Of a stretch of DNA of 58,875 bases, positions 50,549-58,875 are shown piece by piece. The notes under the pieces were generated by a model. The model did no database searches, was not told the origin of the DNA, and was given only the letters and a program-made list of their open reading frames with translations. A program made the translations under genes and the position numbers. Origin of the DNA: Saksenaea vasiformis B4078 (taxonomy: Eukaryota > Mucoromycota > Mucoromycetes > Mucorales > Saksenaeaceae); assembly GCA_000697055.1 (NCBI GenBank), contig JNDT01001519.1, forward strand, positions 1-58,875. Direction: 5' to 3'. Numbering within the stretch: position 1 is the stretch's first letter; each line of letters opens with the position of its first letter.

Positions 50549-51277
50549 GGGACACTCCAACGGGACACTCCACTCCCCCCAAAATCATTCAAAAAAGGAT
50601 GGAGGATAGTACCTAATGCTTCATTCGGTTTACAGTGGAGTGTCCTGCAGCAGAGTTTTCGTTGCCGGGTCCCAACAATTACCTTCCGATATGCTGCAGT
50701 AGATACTTGTTATAATAATATTCTGGGTAGACAGGGAGTTCATTATTTTCTCGAGAATATCTGCTCGTAGAACTCGGGGAGGATGGTCGTAACTCTCGGA
50801 ACGTCCAAAAGTTGAGCGAATGCTACGTGTTCGCGCATCACACGTCATCTCTTTCAAAAGGTCTTTTTCCAAATAAAACGAGTGTATTCTCTTTTAGAAA
50901 CGCTTGTACTATCGTACAACAGCAGCGATCATTTCAATCAACCACATTTTTTTTAAAACATCGGCGGTCGCTCAGACATTGCATATTTATTCGTCATTTT
51001 TCGATTCGGAAAACGATTTCATATCTACAAAACTTCTGGACCTTCGCCTTGTAAGATACTGCCGGTCAAATTTATCAGATATCCTTATATAGAGTGCGTA
51101 CTGTAGTGTGCATTGTATCTGGCTCTGCCGTAGGGCGCTCCACTACGGGACATGCCATTGTGAGAGGCCTCGCTATTTCTACATTTCACTACACCTGAGC
51201 ATGGCAACTAGTGATACTTCTAGTTTACTATTCGTTCAGAATTTGGGGGTGTTGGAGTGTCCCCGTTGGAGTGTCCG
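50549..51277. mobile_element. non-autonomous TA-flanked TIR element (MITE-like, Tc1/mariner style)
   Basis: The left end GGGACACTCCAACGGGACAC and the right end, read as reverse complement, CGGACACTCCAACGGGGACA match over about 37 bp, continuing through an ACTCC / C-run / AAAT segment. Each terminus is flanked directly by TA (50547-50548 and 51278-51279), the target duplication of Tc1/mariner elements. The 729-bp body encodes no transposase. An internal inverted copy of GGAGTGTCC lies at 50637-50645. The centre (50779-51050) is homologous to a repeat at 57421-57687. Confidence 0.72.
50779..51050 (+). repeat. dispersed repeat, copy A (inside TIR element)
   Basis: Aligns over about 270 bp with 57421-57687 in the same orientation. 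Shared blocks include ATCATTTCAATC, CATTGCATATTTATTC and ATCTACAAA. Many differences are CG in this copy against TG or CA in the other. Confidence 0.8.
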
Positions 51278-51631
51278 TAGTAATTCCCCAGAAGTTATTC
51301 GAGTCTTCACTTGTAACAAGTGCAAAATGAGGGGGTATTTCATAGAGATGGAAGCGCAGCACACAACATAGCCCTCTATTGCCGCTTCTATGCTGAAACA
51401 TGGAAGACGTCCGTCCTGCTTTGTTCGGTTCTTCAAGGAAGTTATAAAAGTGAATCTACCAACCTTGACAAGTAGATTGGGGCCTTTGCCCAGGTATGAA
51501 CCAATCAAATTCACGTTTGATAAACTAAACCCGTGAATTTTTTTTCGCGGCCCGTAATGCACCTATGACGTAAATCGAAAGAATTTTAAAAAAACCAAGC
51601 TGTGTTTTTCCTTACTTTTTTGAGACGAGCC
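51278..51631. other. eRF3 upstream region
   Basis: Promoter and leader of the eRF3 gene, no gene seen. It directly abuts the TIR element, whose right end lies 355 bp before the start codon. Confidence 0.4.
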
Positions 51632-52875
51632 ATGAGTCAAAACGAAGCGAACAACTCTCTTCCCGAGGCAACATCCAAGCTGTCGCTTAATCCCAAGGCC
51701 ACTGAATGGAAGCCAAGCTTTACTGCAAAGGAATTTGTTCCTAGTTGGATGCCTGCTCCTGCCCCTGCGGCTCCTGCGGCTGCGCCTGCTGCATCGCAAC
51801 CTTCCGCTGCTGCCGCACGTAAGCAAAGAAAACAACAGACAGACAGACAGACAGACAGAAAGACAGAGCTAGTTGTCGTCGTCGTCGTCGTTATCGGAAT
51901 GATCTCACACCATGTTTGCTTGATCTAGCTGCTGCTCCTCGTGTTGTGAAGCTTTCTAGTACGACTGAATCGAAGCCAGGTAAAGAAAACACTTGATAGG
52001 TTCGATGCAAAGATCCTTACTGTTTACTCTACACAAAGCACCAGCGCCCGCTAAGCCTGCGCCCAAGGCTGAACCCAAGGCCGAAGCAAAGCCTGCTGCC
52101 AAACCCGCTGCCAAACCCGCTGCAAAGAAGGAAGCCGAAAAATCTGCTACAACAGCAGACGCTGTTCAAGAAGAGATTTCTGCTGTTGATGAGGAAATTG
52201 TTGTTGACCTTTATGGCAAGGAACATTTGAATGTTGTGTTCATGGGTCACGTCGGTAAGCACCTTGCGTATAGAAACTCGATGGAATGGAATGGAGTTGC
52301 TAAATGTAAACATTTTGACAGATGCTGGTAAATCTACCATGGGTGGTAACATCCTGTATTTGACAGGCATGGTTGATAAGCGTACAATGGAAAAATACGA
52401 AAAGGAAGCCAAGGAAGCTGGAAGAGAGTCCTGGTACCTGTCTTGGGCACTTGATACCGGTAACGAGGAGAGAGCAAAGGTTCGTCCCGAAGAAAAAAAA
52501 AAAAAAAATTTTGGCTGTCGTCGTCGTGCGGTTTGACTCAACTTCTTTTTTTTTCTGTAGGGTAAAACCGTTGAATGTGGCAGAGCCTATTTCGAAACGG
52601 ATAAACGCCGTTATACCATTCTGGATGCACCTGGCCATAAGAACTATGTTCCTAGCATGATTACCGGTGCTTCCCAGGCCGATGTGGGTGTGCTCGTTAT
52701 TTCCGCTCGTAAGGGTGAATTCGAAGCTGGTTTTGAACGTGGTGGTCAGACCAGAGAACACACTATGCTTGCCAAGACCTCTGGTGTGAACAAGTTGATC
52801 GTTGTGATCAACAAAATGGACGACCCTACCATTCAATGGGAAAAAGCACGGTAAATTAATAATAGCTCTCTAAGG

Positions 52876-52910
<35 letters not shown>

Positions 52911-54038
52911 AGCCACTTGATCTGACATTGGCAACTTTTGATAGATACGACGAAATTCTTAACCGACTTACACCTTTCTTGAAGGGTACAGGCTACAACC
53001 CCAAGACCGACATTTTCTTTATGCCTGTGTCTGGTTTCAATGGTGCCAACATCAAGGAGCGTTACACTGGTTGTGACTGGTACTCTGGTCCTTCTTTGTT
53101 GGAGTACCTTGATGACATGAAGACTTTGGACAGAAAGCTCAAGGCACCCTTGATGGTTCCTGTTGCCGAAAAGCACAAGGTACAAAGAAAGAAAAACTAT
53201 GGACCATGCGAGCGAGTTTTTATTAAAGTGGGAGGGGGGAATTTAGGATATGGGTACTGTCATTGTCGGTAAGATTGAATCTGGTGCTGTCAAGAAAGGT
53301 CAAAATGTGTTGCTTATGCCCAACAAGGTAACGTCCTTAATTATTTTTTCTATTTTCTTCATGCTCACATTTTGGATTCTGTTAAATTTTTTTTTTTTTT
53401 TTTTTAGCGCATGACTGAAGTGACTGCCATTTTCAATGAAACGGAAGAAGAAGTTGAACACGCTATCTGTGGTGACAACGTCCGACTTCGTCTCAAGGGT
53501 ATTGAAGAAGAAGTACGTAAAATCCCAGGAGCTTAGTTATCTGCAACGCGATATCTGACTCAGTCAACCTTTTTTTCTTTCTTATAGGAAGTATCCCCTG
53601 GTTTCTTGCTCTGTGACCGCAAGAAGCCTGTCAAGACAACCACTGTCTTTGAGGCCCAGCTTGCTATTCTGGAACATAAGAATATCATTTGTGCCGGTTA
53701 CACTGCGGTGTTGCATCTTCACGCTGCTGTGGAGGAAATCACCATTGGTGCTCTTCTTCATTTGATTGACAAGAAGACGGGTAGAAAGTCCAAGCGACCT
53801 CCTCAGTTCGTCAAGCAAGGTCAGAAGGTGATTGCCAGAATTGAGACTGCCGGTCCTATCTGTATCGAAACCTTCGAAGATTATCCTCAGCTGGGTCGTT
53901 TCACTGTTCGTGATGAAGGTAAAAAGCTGCGAAAGATTGAACTTTGGGCGTAAATTTAATACGAAATGAATTTTAGGTAAAACGATTGCTGTCGGTAGAG
54001 TGACAAAGGTCTTGGAAGTCGAAGCTAGCGAACAATAA
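51632..54038 (+). CDS. SUP35: eukaryotic release factor 3 (eRF3/Sup35)
   Basis: Model of 571 aa, exons 51632-51818, 51929-51979, 52039-52254, 52322-52479, 52561-52850, 52945-53179, 53247-53327, 53408-53512, 53588-53918, 53977-54038. eRF3 is the GTPase partner of eRF1 in translation termination. G1 GHVDAGKST is split by an intron after GHV; G3 is DAPGHKNYVPSMI and G4 NKMDD. FERGGQTREH and FIKV-like beta-barrel domains follow, with the closing TIAVGRVTKVLE. The N-terminus is short: it carries a PAM2-like motif for the poly(A)-binding protein MLLE domain (LSLNPKATEWKPSFTAKEFV) and then an Ala/Pro/Lys-rich linker. There is no Gln/Asn-rich prion-type region as in yeast. Intron 5 carries a 29-nt poly-A run. 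Confidence 0.96.
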
Positions 54039-54704
54039 GACCACACGCTCCTCGAACGTGCAAACCAAAAACAAAAAAGAAACTCCCTCCCACGACAGAG
54101 GGTAGACAACAGAAAAAAAAAAAAAAAGAGAACAAAAAATGAAGCCAAGCAAGTGATCAATTAACCAGTTATGACTCCGGAGCAAACATTTGTCCGATAG
54201 TGTGTCTTTGTTGTTTGTCTTTTGCTTGGTTTGTAAATAAAAAACAAAATCGGTTCATGCAGGCTTACTTAAGTAAGAAAAAAAAAGAAAGAAAAAGAAA
54301 AAGCAGGCGGGGTACTCGGAATCATACACTTTATCCTCCTTCTTTTTTCATCAGCATAAAAAAACAACTTTTTATATGTGTGGAACCTAGACTTTGATTT
54401 CCTGGTTTCCCATGTGGCTCCCAGGGGCGGAGGGATGAATTCTAGGCCGTGGAATTCCATGTGGCTCCCAAGTTTCGGTGTTTCAATGCTAAAAGAACCC
54501 CCATTAGGGAACACACACACACACACAGAGAGAGAGAGAAAGTCGTCATCATTATGTAGATTACTGTTTTCGTTTTGGAATAGCACGTGTTAAAAACGGA
54601 AGGAAAAAAGATGTTGTGACCCCACACATTCGGGACTTGAAGTAGCTTTTTTTTTGGCTGGGTAACCGTGAGAAGCGGATAATTTATTTATTAGACTTTC
54701 TTTT
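54039..54704. other. 3' flanks of convergent genes
   Basis: Between the eRF3 and NADP-IDH stops. It contains two near-copies of CCATGTGGCTCCCA (54410-54423 and 54458-54471) and a CA/GA microsatellite at 54512-54540. No gene. Confidence 0.45.
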
Positions 54705-56307
54705 TTACAGAGATGGACGGGCTCGGATAGAGGCCAATTTGTCAGCGATCTGCTGTAGGAATTCTTCTGTTGTAGAATAGTGTTCGCGGGTCATGCTATT
54801 TTGTAACACCAGAAAGAAAATTAGAACATGTTGTTCCCTTTTTTTAAAGTTTGGCTTACTTTTTTCCGTAGATTATCAATGCCAAATCCTTTGTCATCTT
54901 CTTATCCACTTCAATCGTCTCAATACAGGCTTTTTCCAAATCACGCGTAAATTGTGCAAGATCTGGATTATCATCTAATTTGGCTCGATGTGCTAAACCA
55001 CGAGTCCATGCAAAGATAGATGCAATCGGATTTGTAGATGTTGCATTACCCTATTATTTTTTTTTCCCCCGTCAAAAAAAAAAAAAAAGTGTCAGAAACA
55101 CCGCTCCGTGTTCTTCCCCTCCCCCACCTTACCTTTTGATGTTCCCGGTAGTGTCTGGTGACGGTACCGTGAGCTGCCTCAGCTTCAACTGTCTTGCCAT
55201 CCGGAGTATAAAGAACAGAGGTCATCAGACCCAAAGAGCCATAACCCTGAGCAATGATGTCTGACTGAACATCACCATCATAATTCTTGGTAGCCCAAAC
55301 AAATCCTCCCTTTGATTTCAAGGCTTGCGCAACCATATCATCAATCAAACGATGTTCATACCAAATACCAGCTGCATCAAACTGAGCTTTGTACTGAGCT
55401 TGATAAATTTCCTCAAAAATATCCTTGAATCGACCATCATAACGCTTCAAGATGGTATTCTTTGTACTCAAATACAATGGCATCTTACGATCAAGTGCCA
55501 TACGGAAACAAGCATGTGCAAATCCTTCGATCGATTCATCCGTGTTGTACATGGCCATGCCGACACCACCCGATTTTTCAAAGTTGAACACCTCAAATGT
55601 CTGGGCCGCTGACCCATCTGCTGGCGTGTACACGATTTCGAATTTTCCGGGTCCTTTAGCAACAAAATCCGTAGCACGATACTAAAAAAGAAAAGAAAAC
55701 AGTTAGTTCATTGATTCATTCATGCTCTCTCTATATTTTTTTTTTTTACCTGGTCACCATGAGCATGTCTGCCGATAATAATCGGTTCAGTCCAGCCAGG
55801 AACAAGACGAGGAAGCGTCTCAAGTACAATAGGTTCACGGAAAACAGTACCATTCAAAATATTACGGATAGTGCCATTAGGAGATTTCCACATCTTCTTG
55901 AGCTTGAATTCTGAATCAATCCATTTTCAATTCCAGACCTTTTACGTTTTCCCGTCCCTTCCCCCATTCTTTACCTTCTACACGAGCTTCATCAGGAGTA
56001 ATGGTGGCACACTTGATACCGACATTATATTTCTTGATAGCCTCCGCAGCATCAATCGTCACTTGATCATCTGTCTAAAGCAAAAAAGAAAAGCCGACTT
56101 GTTTTAGCACCACCTCCTTAAACAAGGAAAATAAACAGAAAAAAGGCCTACAGCATCACGATTCTCTACACCCAAATCGAAGTACTTGATGTCAAGGTCC
56201 AGATAGGGAAAGATAAGCTTGTCTTTGATAAACTGCCAAATAATCCTAGTCATTTCATCACCATCTAGGTCAACAACGGGATTCTTGACGACAATCTTGC
56301 TAGGCAT
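54705..56307 (-). CDS. NADP-dependent isocitrate dehydrogenase
   Basis: Model of 415 aa, exons 56307-56152, 56074-55975, 55910-55750, 55681-55133, 55050-54860, 54795-54705. It converts isocitrate and NADP to 2-oxoglutarate, NADPH and CO2. Family blocks: [13 protein letters not shown] at the start, [12 protein letters not shown], the phosphate loop [40 protein letters not shown] with catalytic Asp residues, and [10 protein letters not shown] followed by [15 protein letters not shown]. The start [16 protein letters not shown] has no presequence, so the enzyme is probably cytosolic. The end RARPSL leaves PSL, a weak and non-canonical PTS1-like tripeptide, so partial peroxisomal targeting is possible but not established. 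The size is standard for the family. Confidence 0.95.
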
Positions 56308-56723
56308 CTTCGTTATTTAACAGAGTAAGGGGATATGGGAAAATGAAAAGAAGGAAAAGAAAAAAAGTGAAACAAAAAGACAGTTAAAAAAAACAAAAAT
56401 GCTGGCCAAATGAACAGAAGGTCTTTTTTTATATTCAAGTTTGCTTGAAGACTAAAAGAGGTAAAACCACTATCTACTTGCTTATGAGTTCAAACCTCGA
56501 CGTCTAGAATATGACAAATAGCGATTACACAACCGTGAGGTCCCTGAAATCTCCATCTTCAACCTTCTTTTTCTCTTGTAAACCAAAAAAAGGCATGATG
56601 ATGACATAAAACCTTAACTTTACATTTACTTCCCCGCAATAACCAATATAGCTTCATGCTTCACAAACAATCGGCGAACCAAAAAAAAAATTTCCGATTG
56701 GAAAAAATTGGCAAAAAGTTAGC
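56308..56723. other. NADP-IDH upstream region
   Basis: Promoter of NADP-IDH. No gene seen. The 3' end of the tRNA gene lies at 56724; its T-run terminator on the minus strand (AAAAA at 56713-56717 on plus) is within this interval. Confidence 0.45.
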
Positions 56724-56795
56724 GCCCGATGGGGGGCTCGAACCCCCGACATTTGGATTAAAAGTCCAACGCTCTACCGACTGAGCTAACCGGGC
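56724..56795 (-). tRNA. tRNA-Lys (anticodon TTT)
   Basis: 72 nt, no intron. The acceptor stem GCCCGGT pairs with ATCGGGC. The D-arm/A-box is TAGCTCAGTCGGT, the anticodon loop CTTTTAA gives TTT, and the T-arm/B-box is GGGTTCGAGCCC. The 3' CCA is not encoded, as usual for eukaryotes. A five-T run 7 nt past the end serves as Pol III terminator. Confidence 0.97.
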
Positions 56796-56802
56796 TTGCT
56801 TG

Positions 56803-57420
56803 TTATTTATTATGTATTAAATAATTTCTTCTCACTAATATTTTGGGTTGGACTAATGTTGTTTTGTAAATAGAGATTAGTATGGAGGATGGTTATGTCT
56901 CATCAGAATATCTGAAAATTTAGTAAATGCTGTGTATTTATTTATTATGTATTAAATAATTTCTTTTCACTAATATTTTGGGTTGGACTAATGTTGTTTT
57001 GTAAATAGAGATTAGTATGGAGGATGGTTATGTCTCATCAGAATATCTGAAAATTTAGTAAATGCTGTGTATTTATTTATTATGTATTAAATAATTTCTT
57101 TTCACTAATATTTTGGGTTGGACTAATGTTGTTTTGTAAATAGAGATTAGTATGGAGGATGGTTATGTCTCATCAGAATATCTGAAAATTTAGTAAATGC
57201 TGTGTATTTATTTATTATGTATTAAATAATTTCTTTTCACTAATATTTTGGGTTGGACTAATGTTGTTTTGTAAATAGAGATTAGTATGGAGGATGGTTA
57301 TGTCTCATCAGAATATCTGAAAATTTAGTAAATGCTGTGTATTTGTTTATTATGTATTAAATAATTTCTTCTTACTAATATTTTGGGTTGGACTAATGTT
57401 GTTTTGTAAATAGAGATTAG
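56803..57420 (+). repeat. 135-bp tandem array, about 4.5 copies
   Basis: TATGTATTAA recurs at 56811, 56946, 57081, 57216 and 57351, an exact 135-bp period. Copies 2 to 4 are almost identical; copy 1 and the last copy differ at a few sites. The last unit is cut at 57420 and runs directly into the dispersed repeat, whose first 50 bp resemble the end of each unit. Confidence 0.95.
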
Positions 57421-57687
57421 GAGGATGGTCGTGTCTCATTGGAACGTCCGAAAGTTTAGTAAATGCTGCGTGTTTGCACATCACACATCATCTCTTTCAA
57501 ATGACCCCTTCTAAATAAAATGAGTGCATCCTCTTTAGAAGTATTTATGCTATTGTACAGCAGTGATCATTTCAATCGATCATATTTCTTTGAACATCAG
57601 CAGCTGCTCAAACATTGCATATTTATTCATCATCTTTTGATTCAGAAAATGATCTCATATCTACAAACCTTCAGGACATCTGCCTTC
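57421..57687 (+). repeat. dispersed repeat, copy B
   Basis: Homologue of 50779-51050, joined at its left end to the 135-bp array. No terminal inverted repeats like those around copy A are seen here. It contains many TG/CA dinucleotides where copy A has CG. Confidence 0.8.
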
Positions 57688-57825
57688 GGGACATCTGCCT
57701 CCTCTTTCATTCTATAATGTAAACTATAAACTGGAGGGGTCGAAGGAAAAGGGTACCCCTCAGCCGCCATCCAATAGCTTTTGAAAGAATGGCATGCTAT
57801 TCGACTTTGCAATGGTACCATGACT
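57688..57825. other. repeat-adjacent interval
   Basis: Includes a duplicated GGACATCTGCCT (57675-57686 and 57690-57701), and the 3' flank of the zinc-knuckle gene. Nothing else seen. Confidence 0.35.
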
Positions 57826-58557
57826 TTAGTAGAAGTAAACTGATCTGCGAAAGTGCTCTTCAGGCCACATTGGTTCCACAAGCTCATATTGGTCCTTGTA
57901 CTTCTCATAGAACGTGAGGATATTCTCAAAGTAGTTGGTCAGAAGCTTTACAACCAGGCTCTCATTCTGCACATGATGTGCAATGATTAACCTTTGATAG
58001 CAATGACCATACTCCAATATGGCAGTCCTTGCGATCCCTTCTTCATTGCAATGCACCTTGTCCAATGCATCAATGTATTGTCGATGTTGGTCAGATGCAA
58101 TGGTCAACTCCTCTTTGCACCTCTAAAGAGACTCTTGGTCAGTGATTATGTGGTTCACTCACTGGAATCTCTCAACTGGGGCGGCCGTTTGGACTGGACG
58201 TTTGATCATCAGTTGGTCTGCCACTTGGTCCACCAATTGGTTGACAGTCTGATCTGTCTCACGAGCTTTGGCGGCTTTTTGCCATTGTACTCGCCCAATA
58301 TGGCACTTCTTGCATGACCCTCGGTTCTTATAGTACTCACCAAGGGGTTTCGTTTCACCACAGGTCTTGCATGTCTTATCTGTCTTTGGATCATCTCTTC
58401 TTGGGCCAGAAGAGGTACGACAATGCTGTTTGTGACATTCCTTACAAACACGTCCTGACGACCAGTAAAAGCCAGTGTCACAGTCCTTGATGGCTTTGCA
58501 GATGTTACATGTAACTTCGATAGATGCGTTCATTTTCAAGTCTTGACTGATGTCCAT
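57826..58557 (-). CDS. small two-zinc-knuckle protein, unknown function
   Basis: Model of 229 aa, exons 58557-58163 and 58120-57826, joined by a 42-nt GTGAGT...AG intron that keeps phase (GAG AGA TTC CA|G TGC AAA). The N-terminal part has two CxxC...CxxC units: TCNICKAIKDCDTGFY with VCKECHKQHC, and TCKTCGETKPLGEYYKNRG with SCKKCH. The second has the form C-x2-C-xTKP-x-F/Y...C-x2-C, which is common in phage, giant-virus and mobile-element proteins next to nucleases. The C-terminal part is helical (YQRLIIAHHVQNESLVVKLL, ending near FYEKYKDQYELVEPMWPEEH) and unfamiliar. No catalytic motif is visible. Its position in repeat-rich DNA suggests a mobile or recently acquired gene. Confidence 0.5.
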
Positions 58558-58875
58558 TTTGGTACCAGGTGAAGAATTAGTAAGAGGGGAAACAATAAGA
58601 AAATACTTTGAGACTCTTGGTAGAGGTTTATTCAGAAGTAAAGATGATGATTACAGATGTCTACCAGCATTATTTATACTGTTCAAATGCTTATTGAATA
58701 TCTTAGTAATCAGAGGACGCGTAAGCTCTGAGTAATCATCATGGATCGATGATGATTCATGATTATTAATGTCAAGTCAGAGAGCTGTCATCTAGCTGAG
58801 TCTGAATAAAAATCCCATTGTTCAGGGACAGAGACGTCTGACTAATCACTGTGTCTATGCTAAGATCGTAATCAT
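58558..58875. other. window end, no gene; one palindrome
   Basis: Upstream region of the zinc-knuckle gene. A 24-bp near-perfect palindrome (nine-base arms AATCATCAT / ATGATGATT around GGATCG) lies at 58734-58757 in AT-rich DNA and could be a protein-binding site or part of an element end. Confidence 0.45.

Noticed and set aside
51632..51818. Prion-type N domain in eRF3
   Set aside because: The segment is Ala/Pro/Ser-rich with a PAM2-like motif; there are no Gln/Asn-rich repeats.
56803..57420. CRISPR-like array
   Set aside because: The 135-bp units are directly adjacent with no unique spacers, in a eukaryotic genome; it is an ordinary tandem repeat.
58560..58576. LTR primer-binding site (TGGTACCAGG...)
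   Set aside because: No LTR ends, polypurine tract or gag/pol frame nearby; the match to a tRNA 3' end is too short to count.

Overview
The window reads as nuclear DNA of an early-diverging fungus, most likely Mucoromycota and probably Mucorales (inference). Genes are dense and on both strands, and introns are numerous, short (about 42-90 nt) and GT-AG. Long A/T homopolymers and CT/GA microsatellites fill UTRs and introns. The conserved genes are typically fungal or opisthokont: a DDX20/Gemin3-type helicase, SNRNP27, a septin, NADP-IDH, eRF3 and phosphatidylserine decarboxylase. Most genes are spliced, so I rebuilt exons by hand from GT/AG sites, reading-frame phase and family similarity. All exon lists are models, not transcript evidence.

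Layout. 1-480: C-terminal part of a Fanzor/TnpB-like RNA-guided nuclease, cut by the window edge. 1.7-3.4 kb: mitochondrial GTPase MTG1, convergent with a second, frameshifted Fanzor relic. 4.5-6.7 kb: a minisatellite and PSD1. 7-10.6 kb: small lineage-specific proteins, including a candidate four-exon mini-gene, a CAAX-tailed protein and a Cys-rich putative GPI protein. 12.4-15.7 kb: SP-RING SUMO E3 ligase. 16-19 kb: large FUSC/ArAE-type membrane protein. 21-22.1 kb: proteasome alpha-1 subunit. 23.4-27 kb: divergent PPR protein and SCO1. 27.2-28.9 kb: disordered hypothetical protein. 29.3-32.2 kb: BUD20 and DDX20 sharing a 156-bp divergent promoter. 33.0-33.8 kb: previously hidden VPS13 N-terminal fragment. 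34.3-37.2 kb: SNRNP27 and a septin, convergent. 39.4-42.4 kb: 3-hydroxyisobutyrate dehydrogenase and a mitoferrin-like carrier, convergent. 44.2-48.7 kb: seven-TM protein, hypothetical protein and a SAM methyltransferase. 50.5-51.3 kb: a TA-flanked transposon with terminal inverted repeats. 51.6-56.3 kb: eRF3 and NADP-isocitrate dehydrogenase, convergent. 56.7-58.9 kb: tRNA-Lys, a 135-bp tandem array fused to a dispersed repeat, and a small two-zinc-knuckle protein gene.

Functional themes. Several genes serve mitochondria (MTG1, PSD1, SCO1, a PPR protein, mitoferrin, HIBADH). Others serve RNA and ribosome work (BUD20, DDX20, SNRNP27, eRF3). There is no metabolic gene cluster. The accessory signal is mobile-element debris: two different Fanzor remnants, a TIR element, a tandem array seeded from a dispersed repeat, and a truncated VPS13 copy.
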